From NCBI GenBank assembly GCA_028689025.1, contig JAQTXA010000015.1:1-64000 (forward strand): a DNA stretch of 64,000 nt, read 5' to 3'. Positions 36,763 through 46,519 of this stretch are shown here, in pieces. The notes below the pieces were generated by a model that did no database searches, was not told the origin of the DNA, and was given only the letters and a program-made list of their open reading frames with translations. The translations under genes and the position numbers were made by a program. The stretch is from Aliarcobacter sp. Lineage in GTDB: Bacteria; Campylobacterota; Campylobacteria; Campylobacterales; Arcobacteraceae. Every line of letters starts with the position of its first letter. The stretch's first letter is position 1.

Positions 36763-38022
36763 TTAGTTTTTAAAATATGTTTTAAATTCGTGAGGGAATT
36801 TTTTTATGATACTTGAAATAATGTCTTTTACAGCTGGTGCAAAAACACAAACGGTTTTTCCATTCATTGTATTACATACATCAAGTATTGTATTTAAATC
36901 CTCACTCGAACCTTCACCTTTTAAGATTTTTTTCAAAATCTTATCAATCCAGCCAGTACCCTCTCTACAAGGTGTACATTGACCGCAAGACTCATGGTGA
37001 TAGAACTCTATCAAATTTTTAGCTACATCAACCATAGATGTATCTTCATCAATAACTATCATTCCTCCTGTACCTAAAGTTGAACCAATTTCTCCCATTG
37101 ATTCATAATCTAATACAGCTCTTTGTACTTCATCTGCTGTCAAAATAGGACACGATGAACCTCCTGGGATAATTGCTTTTAATTTTTTTCCGTCTATCAT
37201 TCCTCCGCCAATTTGATTTAGAAAATCTATCATTTTATTTCCATATGCCATTTCATAAACACCTGGATTTTTTACAGGTCCTGAAATGGCAAATAGCATA
37301 GTTCCTGGTGATTTTTCAGTTCCATATTTTGTATAACCCTCTGCACCATTTTCTACAATATTTGGTACACTGGCAATCGTTTCAACATTATTTACAGTTG
37401 CTGGATTATCAAAGAACCATTCACACTCTTTACCTGCAGGTTTAAGTCTTGGATGACCTCGTTTACCTTCAAGTGATTCAATAAGTGCTGATTTTTCACC
37501 ACAAATATAAGCTCCACCACCTCTGTGAACTGTAATATCAAGTTTAAAATCATATTTATTCATGATTTTATCACCAATAATAGTTGCTTGGTAGGCTTCT
37601 TTTATCGCTTCATTTAATCTATCAATAAAAAATTTATATTCACCTCTTATGTAAATATATGCATGGTGTGCATTAATTGCATAACAAGAGCAAATAATTC
37701 CCTCAATTAAAAGATGTGGGTCGTATTGGAAAATTTGTCTATCTTTAAAAGTTCCTGGTTCTGATTCATCCCCATTTACGATTAAAAAAGCTGGTCTTGG
37801 ATCGTTTTTAGGCATTAATTCCCATTTAGGTCCACAAGCAGCTCCACCACCACCTTTCCCTCTAAGTCCTGATTTTGTCACTTCTTTTATAATATCATCA
37901 GGTGTCATAGAAAATAATTTATCTATTGAAGAGTATCTTCCATTTGCAAGGGCAACTTCTAATTTATGAGAATTTGGAATGTCAAAATTTTTGCTTACAA
38001 TTTTTGTTATCATTTTTTGCAC
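36763..38022 (-). CDS. nuoF: NADH:quinone oxidoreductase subunit F
   Basis: 419 residues. The glycine-rich KSGLRGKGGGGAACGPKW and VNGDESEPGTFKDR bind FMN and NADH; ESCGQCTPCREGTGWI plus a later Cys bind cluster N3. It takes electrons from NADH and passes them to NuoG. The gene overlaps nuoE by 13 bases. Many relatives (Campylobacter, Helicobacter) lack NuoE and NuoF, so this complex can probably use NADH directly. Confidence 0.95.
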   Translation of the reverse strand: MQKMITKIVSKNFDIPNSHKLEVALANGRYSSIDKLFSMTPDDIIKEVTKSGLRGKGGGGAACGPKWELMPKNDPRPAFLIVNGDESEPGTFKDRQIFQYDPHLLIEGIICSCYAINAHHAYIYIRGEYKFFIDRLNEAIKEAYQATIIGDKIMNKYDFKLDITVHRGGGAYICGEKSALIESLEGKRGHPRLKPAGKECEWFFDNPATVNNVETIASVPNIVENGAEGYTKYGTEKSPGTMLFAISGPVKNPGVYEMAYGNKMIDFLNQIGGGMIDGKKLKAIIPGGSSCPILTADEVQRAVLDYESMGEIGSTLGTGGMIVIDEDTSMVDVAKNLIEFYHHESCGQCTPCREGTGWIDKILKKILKGEGSSEDLNTILDVCNTMNGKTVCVFAPAVKDIISSIIKKFPHEFKTYFKN

Positions 38023-38489
38023 TCCTTGATTAATTCATCAACTTTTTGTGTAGTTAATTTTTCATGATAAACACCGTCTAAAGCAAACATGGGAGCGCCA
38101 CTACAAGCACCAAGACATTCAACTTCACTTAAGTGAAATAGACCATCTTCGCTTGTTTGTCCAGCATCAATTCCAATTGTTTGTTTGATGTAATCTTTGA
38201 TTTTTTGTGAACCACACAACATACAAGAAAGTGTTTTACACAGCTCAATATGATGTTTTCCTATTGGTTTTAGGTTAAACATTGTATAAAAAGTTGCAAC
38301 TTCATATACTTGAATTGGAGTTTTCCCTAATTTATCAGCTACATAAATCATAGCTTCAGGACTAATCCATCCAATTTGTTCTTGAACCAGCCAAAGTGCT
38401 GGTAACATAACAGAATCAATTTTTGGATATTTAGTTATATATTCTTGAAATTTTATTTCATTATCAGGTGTGTATTCAAAACTGTTCAT
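38010..38489 (-). CDS. nuoE: NADH:quinone oxidoreductase subunit E
   Basis: 159 residues with the thioredoxin-like [2Fe-2S] fold. Ligands are in CKTLSCMLCGSQ and CLGACSGAPM. It supports the NADH dehydrogenase module together with NuoF. The gene overlaps the stop of nuoCD by one base and nuoF by 13. Confidence 0.94.
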   Translation of the reverse strand: MNSFEYTPDNEIKFQEYITKYPKIDSVMLPALWLVQEQIGWISPEAMIYVADKLGKTPIQVYEVATFYTMFNLKPIGKHHIELCKTLSCMLCGSQKIKDYIKQTIGIDAGQTSEDGLFHLSEVECLGACSGAPMFALDGVYHEKLTTQKVDELIKECKK

Positions 38490-40123
38490 TATCTATCAAA
38501 CTCCCCTGCAATAAAATTCATACTTGCCATTGTTACAACTGCATCTGCTAACATTCCACCTTCAGCAATTTTTGAAAAGGCCGCTAGTGAATAAAAACAT
38601 GGTGGTCTACATTTGATTTTATAAGGTCTACCACTTCCATCACTAACAATAAAGAATCCTAATTCTCCATTTGCAGCTTCAGTTGAAGAGTAATATTCAC
38701 CTTTTGGAACTTTAATTCCCTCAAATGTTAATTTGAATTGATTCATTAAACCTTCAATATTTCCATAAACATCTTTTTTTGATGGAAGTAAAATACCAGG
38801 AGCATTTACATTTATTGCTCCATCTGGCAACTCTTTCATAGCTTGTCTAATGATTCTAATTGATTGTCTCATCTCTTCAAATCTACACATCATTCTGTCG
38901 TAAATATCACCATGACTTCCAATTACCATATCAAATTCAAAATTTTCATAACCATAATAAGGTTTGTCTTTTCTCAAATCATGTGCTATTCCAGCAGCTC
39001 TTAAATTTGGTCCAGAAATACCATATTTAATTGCAAAATCTGCTTTTATAACTCCTACATCTTGAGTTCTATCTAGGAAAATCTTATTATGTGCAATAAG
39101 TGATAAAGCATCATCAATTGCAGTTTCTGTCTCTTTTAAAACATCAGCTAAATCTTCATTAAATCCATCATATAAATCAAATTCTAATCCACCAATTCTT
39201 GTATAAGTATTTGTTAGACGTGCACCTGTTAATTTTGATAATAGATCATAAGCTTTATCTCTTGGCGCAAATAAATACCAAAAGTTTGTTAGTCCACCTA
39301 AATCAACCATATTTGCACCATTACAAACTAAATGGTCGATGATTCTACTTAATTCACCAATAATAACTCTAATCATTTTAGCTCTTGGAGTTATTTCAAT
39401 ATTTAACATCTCTTCAACAGCTTTTGAATAACCAATATTATTCAAAATAGCACTACAGTAATTTAATCTATCTGTATATGGAATTATTTGAGAATAAGTA
39501 TGATTTTCACAAGATTTTTCAAAACCTCTATGTAAATATCCAATTTCTGTTACACAAGCAGCAATTGTTTCACCCTCTAATGCCACAAAATTTCTAATTG
39601 TTCCATGACTTGCAGGGTGTGATGGTCCCATATTTAAAAGCATTAAATCATTAATATCTTCAGGTGTATAACCTTTTGAAGCTAATAGTGGATTCATTTC
39701 ATCTAATAAATCATCTGACTCAGTACAAAGCTGACCTTTTGTGATTTCATAATCTTTTCTTAAAGGATGACCAATAAATTGATGATGATTTAAAACCCTT
39801 TTTAGGTTTGGATGACCTTTAAATATAATTCCATATTGATCATAAGCTTCTCTTTCAGCCCAATTTGCTGAACCATACAAATCACTTATAGAAATAACTT
39901 CTAAAGTAGAATCATTAATAAAAGCTTTTACTGATATTTGATTTTTAAATGAACCATCTCTTAAAATATAAACTACCGCAAATCTTGATGGAGTAATATC
40001 TGGAAATTTTAAATAATCAATAACTGTAATATCTAATAAAGTAGAATAGTCATCTTCATTTTTTAATTTTAGAATAGTAGATTTTATATCATTAGAATCA
40101 ATTAATAAATCACATTTAAGCAT
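38489..40123 (-). CDS. nuoCD: NADH:quinone oxidoreductase fused subunit C/D
   Basis: 544 residues. The N-terminal third is NuoC-like ([41 protein letters not shown]). From about 150 it is NuoD-like ([38 protein letters not shown], ending in ...FDR). The fusion occurs in several proteobacterial lineages. NuoD forms part of the quinone site. It overlaps nuoB by eight bases. Confidence 0.95.
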   Translation of the reverse strand: MLKCDLLIDSNDIKSTILKLKNEDDYSTLLDITVIDYLKFPDITPSRFAVVYILRDGSFKNQISVKAFINDSTLEVISISDLYGSANWAEREAYDQYGIIFKGHPNLKRVLNHHQFIGHPLRKDYEITKGQLCTESDDLLDEMNPLLASKGYTPEDINDLMLLNMGPSHPASHGTIRNFVALEGETIAACVTEIGYLHRGFEKSCENHTYSQIIPYTDRLNYCSAILNNIGYSKAVEEMLNIEITPRAKMIRVIIGELSRIIDHLVCNGANMVDLGGLTNFWYLFAPRDKAYDLLSKLTGARLTNTYTRIGGLEFDLYDGFNEDLADVLKETETAIDDALSLIAHNKIFLDRTQDVGVIKADFAIKYGISGPNLRAAGIAHDLRKDKPYYGYENFEFDMVIGSHGDIYDRMMCRFEEMRQSIRIIRQAMKELPDGAINVNAPGILLPSKKDVYGNIEGLMNQFKLTFEGIKVPKGEYYSSTEAANGELGFFIVSDGSGRPYKIKCRPPCFYSLAAFSKIAEGGMLADAVVTMASMNFIAGEFDR

Positions 40124-40631
40124 CTAAAATTCCTTTAAACTCTTTGATTCTATCTTTTAGAATTGATTCATTTTGAGCTTTTTCTTGAATTCTCATAATT
40201 GCATCAAGAATTGCTTCAGGACGTGGTGGACAACCTGCAATATATTCATCTACTGGAATAATTTGATCAATTCCTTGAAGAGTCGTATAATTATCATAAA
40301 AACCTCCACTACAAGCACATGCACCCATTGAGATAACCCATTTTGGTTCGCACATTTGTTCATAGATTTTTTTTAGAATGGGAGCTTGTTTATATGAAAT
40401 AGTTCCAGCTACGATTAATAAATCTGCTTGTCTTGGAGAAAATCTTACAACTTCTGCACCAAATCTTGATATGTCATATCTTGAACCAGCTGCTGCCATG
40501 AATTCAATTGCACAACAAGCTGTTCCAAATACCATTGGCCATAAAGAGTAAGTTCTTCCCCAATTTACTGCATGGTCAAGTTTTGTAGTAACAATAGAGT
40601 CACCTAAATTAGCTTCAACTCCTAATCCCAT
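40116..40631 (-). CDS. nuoB: NADH:quinone oxidoreductase subunit B
   Basis: 171 residues. The terminal cluster N2 ligands are the adjacent Cys pair in [12 protein letters not shown], the Cys in GACACSGG and the Cys in GCPPRPEA. It hands electrons to quinone next to NuoD. It overlaps nuoA by ten bases. Confidence 0.96.
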   Translation of the reverse strand: MGLGVEANLGDSIVTTKLDHAVNWGRTYSLWPMVFGTACCAIEFMAAAGSRYDISRFGAEVVRFSPRQADLLIVAGTISYKQAPILKKIYEQMCEPKWVISMGACACSGGFYDNYTTLQGIDQIIPVDEYIAGCPPRPEAILDAIMRIQEKAQNESILKDRIKEFKGILDA

Positions 40632-40984
40632 GATAATGCCTTTTTCTTATAAAGATAAATTAGCCCAGCAAACAACAATCCCATAAATATAAACATTTTA
40701 AAAAGTCCTAAATAACCTAATTCTAAAACATTTAAAGCCCAAGGGAACATAAAAACTATTTCAACATCGAATAATAAAAAGGAGATGGCAATTAAATAAA
40801 ACTTAACTGAAAATCTAATATTTGTAGTTCCAATAGGGTTTGTAACACCACTTTCATAGACACTATTTTTTATTTCAGAGTTCTCATTTTTAGGACCAAC
40901 GAATTTTGTTAGTACAAACACAATAGAAAGGATAAAACCTATTGCCACAAATATAACAGAGGCAAGAATTAATTCAGTTGACAT
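40622..40984 (-). CDS. nuoA: NADH:quinone oxidoreductase subunit A
   Basis: 120 residues with three membrane helices. [22 protein letters not shown] is the signature of this subunit, with the acidic pair DVE. It starts the nuo operon; GGGGAAAAA precedes its ATG, and the promoter is in the short gap upstream. Confidence 0.94.
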   Translation of the reverse strand: MSTELILASVIFVAIGFILSIVFVLTKFVGPKNENSEIKNSVYESGVTNPIGTTNIRFSVKFYLIAISFLLFDVEIVFMFPWALNVLELGYLGLFKMFIFMGLLFAGLIYLYKKKALSWD

Positions 40985-41015
40985 TTTTTCCCCTATTTAT
41001 TAATATTATTCACTG

Positions 41016-41021
41016 ATTGTA
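41016..41021 (-). promoter_or_regulatory. -10 box candidate of the nuo operon
   Basis: On the minus strand TGTGTACAAT, a TACAAT hexamer with a TG-extended element, 32 bases before the nuoA ATG. The matching -35 region (TTTATT) is weak. Confidence 0.4.
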
Positions 41022-41112
41022 CACAAATTTTAACACATAATAAAGTTTTTTAGATAATTACAACTATTAATCTACATAGTGAGAAAAAATGTAATACTTT
41101 GCTATTTTCTTG

Positions 41113-42285
41113 CTATCTAAACTCTTGAAATATCTGATTTAATGCTATTTCTAGGGCTTTTTGACTAAGTGCTAGATTCAGTCTAAAATATTTATTTCCA
41201 TTGTCACCAAACGAAACACCATCATTTAGGGCTATTTTAGATTTTGTTAATAAAATAGTTTTTATTTCATCATGAGAAAGATTAAATTTTGAAAAATCTA
41301 ACCATAAAAGATATGTAGCTTCTGGTGGAAAGAAATCGATTTTCATATTATTTTTTTCAAAATACTCTTTTGTAAAGTTAATATTTGATAAAAGATATTT
41401 TTTTAATTCTTCCACAAATTTAGCTCCATTTTCATAAGCTGCTTTTGTTGCAATATATCCAAAGAAATTTACTGACTGGATCTCTCTTTTTTGAGCTATT
41501 TTTTTGAATTTATTTAAAATTTCTTTGTTTTTACTTATGGCATAAGCACAATTTAAACCTGCAATATTAAAAGTTTTCCCAGCACTATTTAATGTGATTG
41601 TTTGATTTGCAATCTCTTTTGAAATTGAAGCTAATGGAGTGAACTTTTTAAATGTAATATCTGAATGAATCTCATCTGAAATGATTGTTATATTGTGTTT
41701 TATACAGATATTAGCAAGTTTTTCAAGTCCCTCTTTACTCCAAACTCGACCTACTGGATTGTGAGGTGAACAAAGAGCTAGGATTTTTGTTTTGGGAGTA
41801 ATTTTACTCTCTAAATCCTCTAAATCCATAGTGTAATAACCATTGTCATTTTTTAGTTCATTTACAACTATTTTTCTATTATTAGAAATTACACATTTAA
41901 ATAATGGTGGATAAATTGGAGTTTGAACAATTACTTCATCACCTTCATTACTAAAGGCTTCAATGCAAGCACTATAAGCTGGAACAACACCATTTATCAT
42001 ATAAATATCTTCTTTGTTTATTTCCCAATGGTGTTGATTTTTTTGCCAGTTTATTATTGATTCATATAAACCGTCACTATCTATGCTATAACCATAAGAG
42101 GCATTTTTTGCAGCATCAATAATTACCTCATTTATAAAACTTGGAGTTTTAAAATCCATGTCTGCAACCCAAAGTGGATTTAGGTCTTCATATCCAAAAT
42201 ATCTTTTTAATCCATCCCACTTTGCACAATTTGTATTTTTTCTATTTACTTCTTCATCAAAATTGTATTCAATATTATCAAGCAT
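41113..42285 (-). CDS. PLP-dependent C-S lyase, MalY/PatB family
   Basis: 390 residues. Fold-type I aminotransferase signature with the internal aldimine Lys237 in NSAGKTFNIAGL and Asp204 in IISDEIHSD, with the MalY-type N-terminal YNFDEEVNRKNTNCAKWD and PLWVADMDFKTP. Members cleave cystathionine or other cysteine conjugates to give a thiol, pyruvate and ammonia; some also regulate. It stands alone, facing the nuo operon on the same strand, with nuoA just downstream. The exact substrate is not told. Confidence 0.88.
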   Translation of the reverse strand: MLDNIEYNFDEEVNRKNTNCAKWDGLKRYFGYEDLNPLWVADMDFKTPSFINEVIIDAAKNASYGYSIDSDGLYESIINWQKNQHHWEINKEDIYMINGVVPAYSACIEAFSNEGDEVIVQTPIYPPLFKCVISNNRKIVVNELKNDNGYYTMDLEDLESKITPKTKILALCSPHNPVGRVWSKEGLEKLANICIKHNITIISDEIHSDITFKKFTPLASISKEIANQTITLNSAGKTFNIAGLNCAYAISKNKEILNKFKKIAQKREIQSVNFFGYIATKAAYENGAKFVEELKKYLLSNINFTKEYFEKNNMKIDFFPPEATYLLWLDFSKFNLSHDEIKTILLTKSKIALNDGVSFGDNGNKYFRLNLALSQKALEIALNQIFQEFR

Positions 42286-42375
42286 ACGTAAAACCTCTAT
42301 TATAAACTATTTTTTATTGATAAAATGATATAAGATTTATACTAATTACCTTATTAGGTTAACTTTGGGGAAGAA

Positions 42376-44187
42376 ATGAAAGAAGCGATTGAACTATTAA
42401 AAAAGAATGATTTACTAAAAATTATTGATGATGAATTAGATATTTATTTAGAAATTCCACATATTGCATATATTGAAGTTAAAAAAGAGGATTCTAAAGC
42501 AATCTTATTTACAAACGTAGTGGATAAAAAAAACAATAAGAAATTTGATATTCCAGTATTAATGAATGTATTTTGTAATGAAAAAGCGGTAAACCTTTTT
42601 ATTGGTGATGGTGATAAAATAGGAAGAGAAATTGAGTCACTTCTTAAAATGAAACCACCTACAACTTTTAGTGAAAAACTTTCAACTTTTGGAAAACTAT
42701 TTGCACTTAAAAACACTATTCCTAAAAAGAATAAAGGAAAAGGTGAGTGTCAAGAAGTTATAAAATTAGGCACTGATGCAAAACTTTCAGATTTACCAAT
42801 CCTTACAACTTGGGAACAAGATGGTGGACCTTTTATTACAATGGGGCAAGTTTATACAACTTCATTAAATGGTGAATTAAAAAATCTAGGAATGTATAGA
42901 CTTCAAGTATATTCTGATAATACTCTTGGAATGCATTGGCAAATTCATAAAGATTCAAATCACTTTTTTCATGAATACAAAGCTGCTGGTAAAAAAATGC
43001 CAGTAAGTATCGGAATTGGTGGAGATCCTATGTATATTTGGTGTGGACAAGCACCACTTCCAATTGGTGTATTTGAACTTATGCTTTATGGATTTGTGAA
43101 AAATAAAAATGCTCAACTTGTAAAATCAATAACAAATGATATTTATGTTCCAAGGGATAATGACTTTATTATTGAGGGATTTGTTGACCCAAGTAAACTT
43201 CGAATTGAAGGGCCTTTTGGAGATCATACTGGTTATTATACTCTTGAAGAAGAGTATCCTTTTATGGAAATCACGGCAATCACATCAAAAGCAAAACCTA
43301 CATTTTTAGCAACAGTTGTTGGAAAACCACCACTTGAAGATAAATATATGGGACACGCAACTGAGAGAATATTTTTACCACTATTAAAAACAACTGCTCC
43401 TGATTTGATAGATTATTATATGCCTGAGAATGGAGTATTTCACAATCTAATTTTAGCAAAAATCAAAACTTTATACCCAGGACATGCAAGTCAAATGATG
43501 CATGCATTTTGGGGAGTAGGGCAAATGAGTTTTGTAAAACATGCTATTTTTGTAGATGAAAAAGCACCAGATTTAACAAATCATGATGAGGTTATAAAAT
43601 ATATTTTAAATAGAATAAATGTTGATGATATGCTTGTTTCTAGGGGTGTTGTTGATGCCCTTGATCACTCAAGTCCAAAATTTGCAGTTGGTGGAAAACT
43701 AGGACTTGATTGTACTGGTGATGAAATTGAAGAATTAGGAATCACACTTTTAGAAGATAGTGAATTATTGTCTAAAATGCAAAATATTACAGCTGAAGTA
43801 AAAGATTTAAAACAATATTTCAAAGATACAAAAAATCCAATTACTGTAATAAGTATAGAAAAAACAAGAAATCAAAAATACCTTTTTGAAGATTTAAAAC
43901 CACTATTTGAACATATTAAAATTTTAATAATTGTAGACGCAGCTAAAAATGATGTGACTAATCCATATATGTTAGTATGGAGAGTTGCAAATAACATTGA
44001 CTCTAATAGAGATTTATTTATTGATGGACACACTATTTGTTTGGATGCAACTGATAAAAACTCATTTGATAATTTCAAACGAAGATGGCCTGATGATGTT
44101 GATTGTACAAAAGATGTAATTGAGTCATTAAGAGAAAGAAAAATTTTAGATGTAAGTGATGAATTTATAAAACAATTTTATTTATAA
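42376..44187 (+). CDS. UbiD-family decarboxylase of the futalosine menaquinone route
   Basis: 603 residues, the length of the group linked to menaquinone synthesis by the futalosine route rather than the 490-residue UbiD of ubiquinone synthesis. Conserved stretches are MYRLQVYSDNTLGMHWQIHKDSNHFF, the Glu-rich GPFGDHTGYYTLEEEYPFME and LYPGHASQMMHAFWGVGQM. These enzymes use a prenylated FMN cofactor and remove a carboxyl group late in ring synthesis. The menaquinone made feeds the fumarate and nitrate reductases in this window. The start follows GGGGAAGAA. Confidence 0.85.
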   Translation: MKEAIELLKKNDLLKIIDDELDIYLEIPHIAYIEVKKEDSKAILFTNVVDKKNNKKFDIPVLMNVFCNEKAVNLFIGDGDKIGREIESLLKMKPPTTFSEKLSTFGKLFALKNTIPKKNKGKGECQEVIKLGTDAKLSDLPILTTWEQDGGPFITMGQVYTTSLNGELKNLGMYRLQVYSDNTLGMHWQIHKDSNHFFHEYKAAGKKMPVSIGIGGDPMYIWCGQAPLPIGVFELMLYGFVKNKNAQLVKSITNDIYVPRDNDFIIEGFVDPSKLRIEGPFGDHTGYYTLEEEYPFMEITAITSKAKPTFLATVVGKPPLEDKYMGHATERIFLPLLKTTAPDLIDYYMPENGVFHNLILAKIKTLYPGHASQMMHAFWGVGQMSFVKHAIFVDEKAPDLTNHDEVIKYILNRINVDDMLVSRGVVDALDHSSPKFAVGGKLGLDCTGDEIEELGITLLEDSELLSKMQNITAEVKDLKQYFKDTKNPITVISIEKTRNQKYLFEDLKPLFEHIKILIIVDAAKNDVTNPYMLVWRVANNIDSNRDLFIDGHTICLDATDKNSFDNFKRRWPDDVDCTKDVIESLRERKILDVSDEFIKQFYL

Positions 44188-44190
44188 AAA

Positions 44191-44222
44191 AGGAAAGAGA
44201 GAAGATTTTTCTTTCTCTTCTC
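44191..44222. terminator. Hairpin between ubiD and the ThrE genes
   Basis: GAAAGAGAGAAGA and TCTTTCTCTTC pair with a bulge around a T-rich loop, in the gap between two converging genes. It could end both transcripts; quality is moderate. Confidence 0.4.
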
Positions 44223-44693
44223 CTAAATAATAGGTCTATTTAATCTCATAAAATATAAAGATGGTAACGCTAAACCAAAACTTATAGCTCCTAAAATAGA
44301 AACAGCTTTTAATCCATTTTCAATAAATATTTTTATTAATTCAGGTGTTACTCCATGACTATTCATATCAACTAAAGAAATCATTGCAGCAAAGGCAAAA
44401 GTTCCTGGAATCATAGGAATAATCGAAGCAACTGTATAAACAGGTCTTGGAATTAGATATTTTCTTGACCAATAAAGAGCAATTATTCCTATAAAAGTTG
44501 CAGCTAAAAAAGTAGAAATTTCAATTCCTAATCCTAAATGTAAAAATATTGTTCTAGATACATATGTTATTGCACCACCAACTGCACAATAAACCAAAGT
44601 ATATTTTGGAACATTAAATACCATTGCAAAACCAACAGAAGCAACTGAAGCAAAGATAGATTCTAAAAGTAGTTTAATTATTAAATCACTCAT
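44223..44693 (-). CDS. Threonine/serine exporter family subunit, ThrE_2 type
   Basis: 156 residues with four or five membrane helices. VASIIPMIPGTFAFAAMISL is the conserved MIPG motif of the short ThrE_2 half. In Corynebacterium both halves are one protein that exports threonine and serine; here it is split into two genes one base apart. Function is inferred from the family. Confidence 0.82.
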   Translation of the reverse strand: MSDLIIKLLLESIFASVASVGFAMVFNVPKYTLVYCAVGGAITYVSRTIFLHLGLGIEISTFLAATFIGIIALYWSRKYLIPRPVYTVASIIPMIPGTFAFAAMISLVDMNSHGVTPELIKIFIENGLKAVSILGAISFGLALPSLYFMRLNRPII

Positions 44694-45467
44694 TTACCAA
44701 CCTCTTATATTTAAAATAGCCATAGCTATGATTATTCCAATTGAAGTGGCAATTGTAAGAAGAACTCCATCCATCCAACGCCCCCAACCCATCATTAAAT
44801 AACCTTTTAAAGAATCTAAAAATGAGTTAACAAAGGCAAATCCAGGTGCTAGTAATAAAACGCTTGATGCAATTGCAATATTTGGTGTTGAACTTATGCC
44901 ATTTATCTGAGAGATACTTGCAATCATAGTTGCTACAAATGCCGTTACTCCAAAGGTTATGATTAAAACAAATTTTCTTTTTGCTAACTCTTGTCTAACA
45001 AACATAGCAGTTGAAGAGGCTATTAGAGTTATAAAAAATGCAACTAAATCTGAACCTTGAAGATATGAAAATGATGCACAAGCAAGCCCCACCATAAGAA
45101 TAACTAACCATCTATTATAGTAGTTTGGCTGAATCGCTTTTAATGTTTCTGTTAAATAGTTTATATCATGTTCATTTTTTTCAAGTTCTAATACAATTTT
45201 TTGTATTTCACATACAATTGACATATTTATTGGTTTGTGATGAACTCTTCTTGTTGTTGTAACCGACTGATGATGATAAAGGGTTGTTAATACAATAGCT
45301 GAAGGAATCAGTGATATTTCAACTGAGTCAATTCCCAATGCACGGCCAAGTCTTTGGGCAGTTTGTTCTATTAAAATACTCTCTGCTCCAAATTCTGACA
45401 TTAAAACAGCAGCTTTTATTATACCTCTTGTGAGTATAGTTTGGTTTTGGTAATCTATTTCTTTCAT
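44694..45467 (-). CDS. Threonine/serine exporter family subunit, ThrE type
   Basis: 257 residues. The soluble N-terminal part (about 1-125) has GIIKAAVLMSEFGAESILIEQTAQRLGRALG, typical of the ThrE/DUF1212 family, followed by five membrane helices (ending ...LLAPGFAFVNSFLDSLKGYLMMGWGRWMDG). It forms a pair with the short subunit directly downstream. The pair probably exports small amino acids; no regulator is next to it. Confidence 0.83.
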   Translation of the reverse strand: MKEIDYQNQTILTRGIIKAAVLMSEFGAESILIEQTAQRLGRALGIDSVEISLIPSAIVLTTLYHHQSVTTTRRVHHKPINMSIVCEIQKIVLELEKNEHDINYLTETLKAIQPNYYNRWLVILMVGLACASFSYLQGSDLVAFFITLIASSTAMFVRQELAKRKFVLIITFGVTAFVATMIASISQINGISSTPNIAIASSVLLLAPGFAFVNSFLDSLKGYLMMGWGRWMDGVLLTIATSIGIIIAMAILNIRGW

Positions 45468-45548
45468 TTTACTTTATATTTTAAATTAATTTTTTCGCAG
45501 TATATCAAAATAAGTGGCAAAAAATTATAGAAAAAAGTATACATTTGA

Positions 45549-45554
45549 TATAAT
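45549..45554 (+). promoter_or_regulatory. -10 box of the coaX-hisG operon
   Basis: TATAAT 20 bases before the TTG start of the first gene, followed by AAAGGTGA. No clear -35; typical of this group of bacteria, where the -35 region is poorly conserved. Confidence 0.5.
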
Positions 45555-45573
45555 ATTTATACAAAGGTGAAAA

Positions 45574-45906
45574 TTGAAAAAATTAACAACATATTACACA
45601 AATAAAAATATACTATTTAAAGAGATAAAACAAATTTCCCCAAAAGAGTTAGATTCAAGAAGAAAAATTGATATTTATGCTGGAACTACAGTTGATTCCA
45701 ACTTTTATGCAATATTTATAGTTGATTCAAAAAGTAGATTTATAAGAAAAAATGCAAACGATTTAATGGAACTTTGTGAAAAATTAGCAGTTTATTTAGA
45801 CCATAATTTTAAGAAAAAAGAGTTATTAATAAGTAGTCCTCTTTGCTCAAAAGCAAAAGAATATTTAAAACAAAATGATTGGAGTGTTAGAGTTGATTTT
45901 ATGTGA
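45574..45906 (+). CDS. Uncharacterised 110-residue protein before coaX
   Basis: Not recognised. It starts at TTG with AAAGGTGAAAA before it. The protein is basic and mixed helix-strand (IYAGTTVDSNFYAIFIVDSK, FKKKELLISSPLCSKAKEYLKQN). The gene overlaps coaX, and is first in an operon with coaX, hisG and a methyltransferase. The strand-rich middle with YAG and FIVD could be a small nucleotide-binding fold, but nothing firm is seen. Confidence 0.72.
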   Translation: MKKLTTYYTNKNILFKEIKQISPKELDSRRKIDIYAGTTVDSNFYAIFIVDSKSRFIRKNANDLMELCEKLAVYLDHNFKKKELLISSPLCSKAKEYLKQNDWSVRVDFM

Positions 45907-46519
45907 TATTGGAAATACAACTTATCATTTTTTGATAAAGGGTAAACATAAAAAATATTTTTTAGATGAAAAAGTTCCTACTTTTGATGATGAGATTTAT
46001 TTTGTTTCTGTAAATGAAAAAGCTAGTAAAAAATTAATCAAAAAAAATCCCCATGCAAAAAATATAAATAAACTAATAAATTTTCAAACTTCATACCAAG
46101 GTTTGGGAATTGATAGAGCAATTGCTTGTTCTTTTCAAGATAATTGTGTGATAGTTGATGCTGGAAGTGCAATCACTGTTGATATTATGGAAAATGGTAA
46201 TCATCAAGGTGGATTTATACTTTTGGGTTTGAGAAGATTTATGAAAAGTTACCCAAAAATATCAAAAAAACTAAAGTTTGAGTTTGAAAAAAATATAAAT
46301 TTAGATAAAATACCGCTTCGCACGAAAGATGCTATACAATATGCTATGTTAAAATCTATCATTTTGCCAATCAAAGAAGTAAGTTTAAATAAGAATATTA
46401 TATTCACTGGTGGTGATGGGCTAGCTTTGAGTAAATATTTTGAAAATAGCATATATAAAAAAGATTTAATATTTGAGAACATGAAAAGGATTATTGATGC
46501 TGACAATTGCATTGCCTAA
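45893..46519 (+). CDS. coaX: Type III pantothenate kinase
   Basis: About 208 residues. N-terminal ILCDIGNTTYHF is the phosphate-binding motif of the type III enzyme, SYQGLGIDRAIA and VDAGSAITVDIM follow in order, and GGFILLGLRRF and FTGGDGLAL close the fold. It phosphorylates pantothenate, the first step of coenzyme A synthesis. I place the start at TTG 45893 (MILCDIGNT), the usual position relative to the motif, with GGAGTG upstream; an ATG at 45875 in the same frame is the alternative. It overlaps the end of the preceding gene. Confidence 0.9.
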   Translation: MILCDIGNTTYHFLIKGKHKKYFLDEKVPTFDDEIYFVSVNEKASKKLIKKNPHAKNINKLINFQTSYQGLGIDRAIACSFQDNCVIVDAGSAITVDIMENGNHQGGFILLGLRRFMKSYPKISKKLKFEFEKNINLDKIPLRTKDAIQYAMLKSIILPIKEVSLNKNIIFTGGDGLALSKYFENSIYKKDLIFENMKRIIDADNCIA

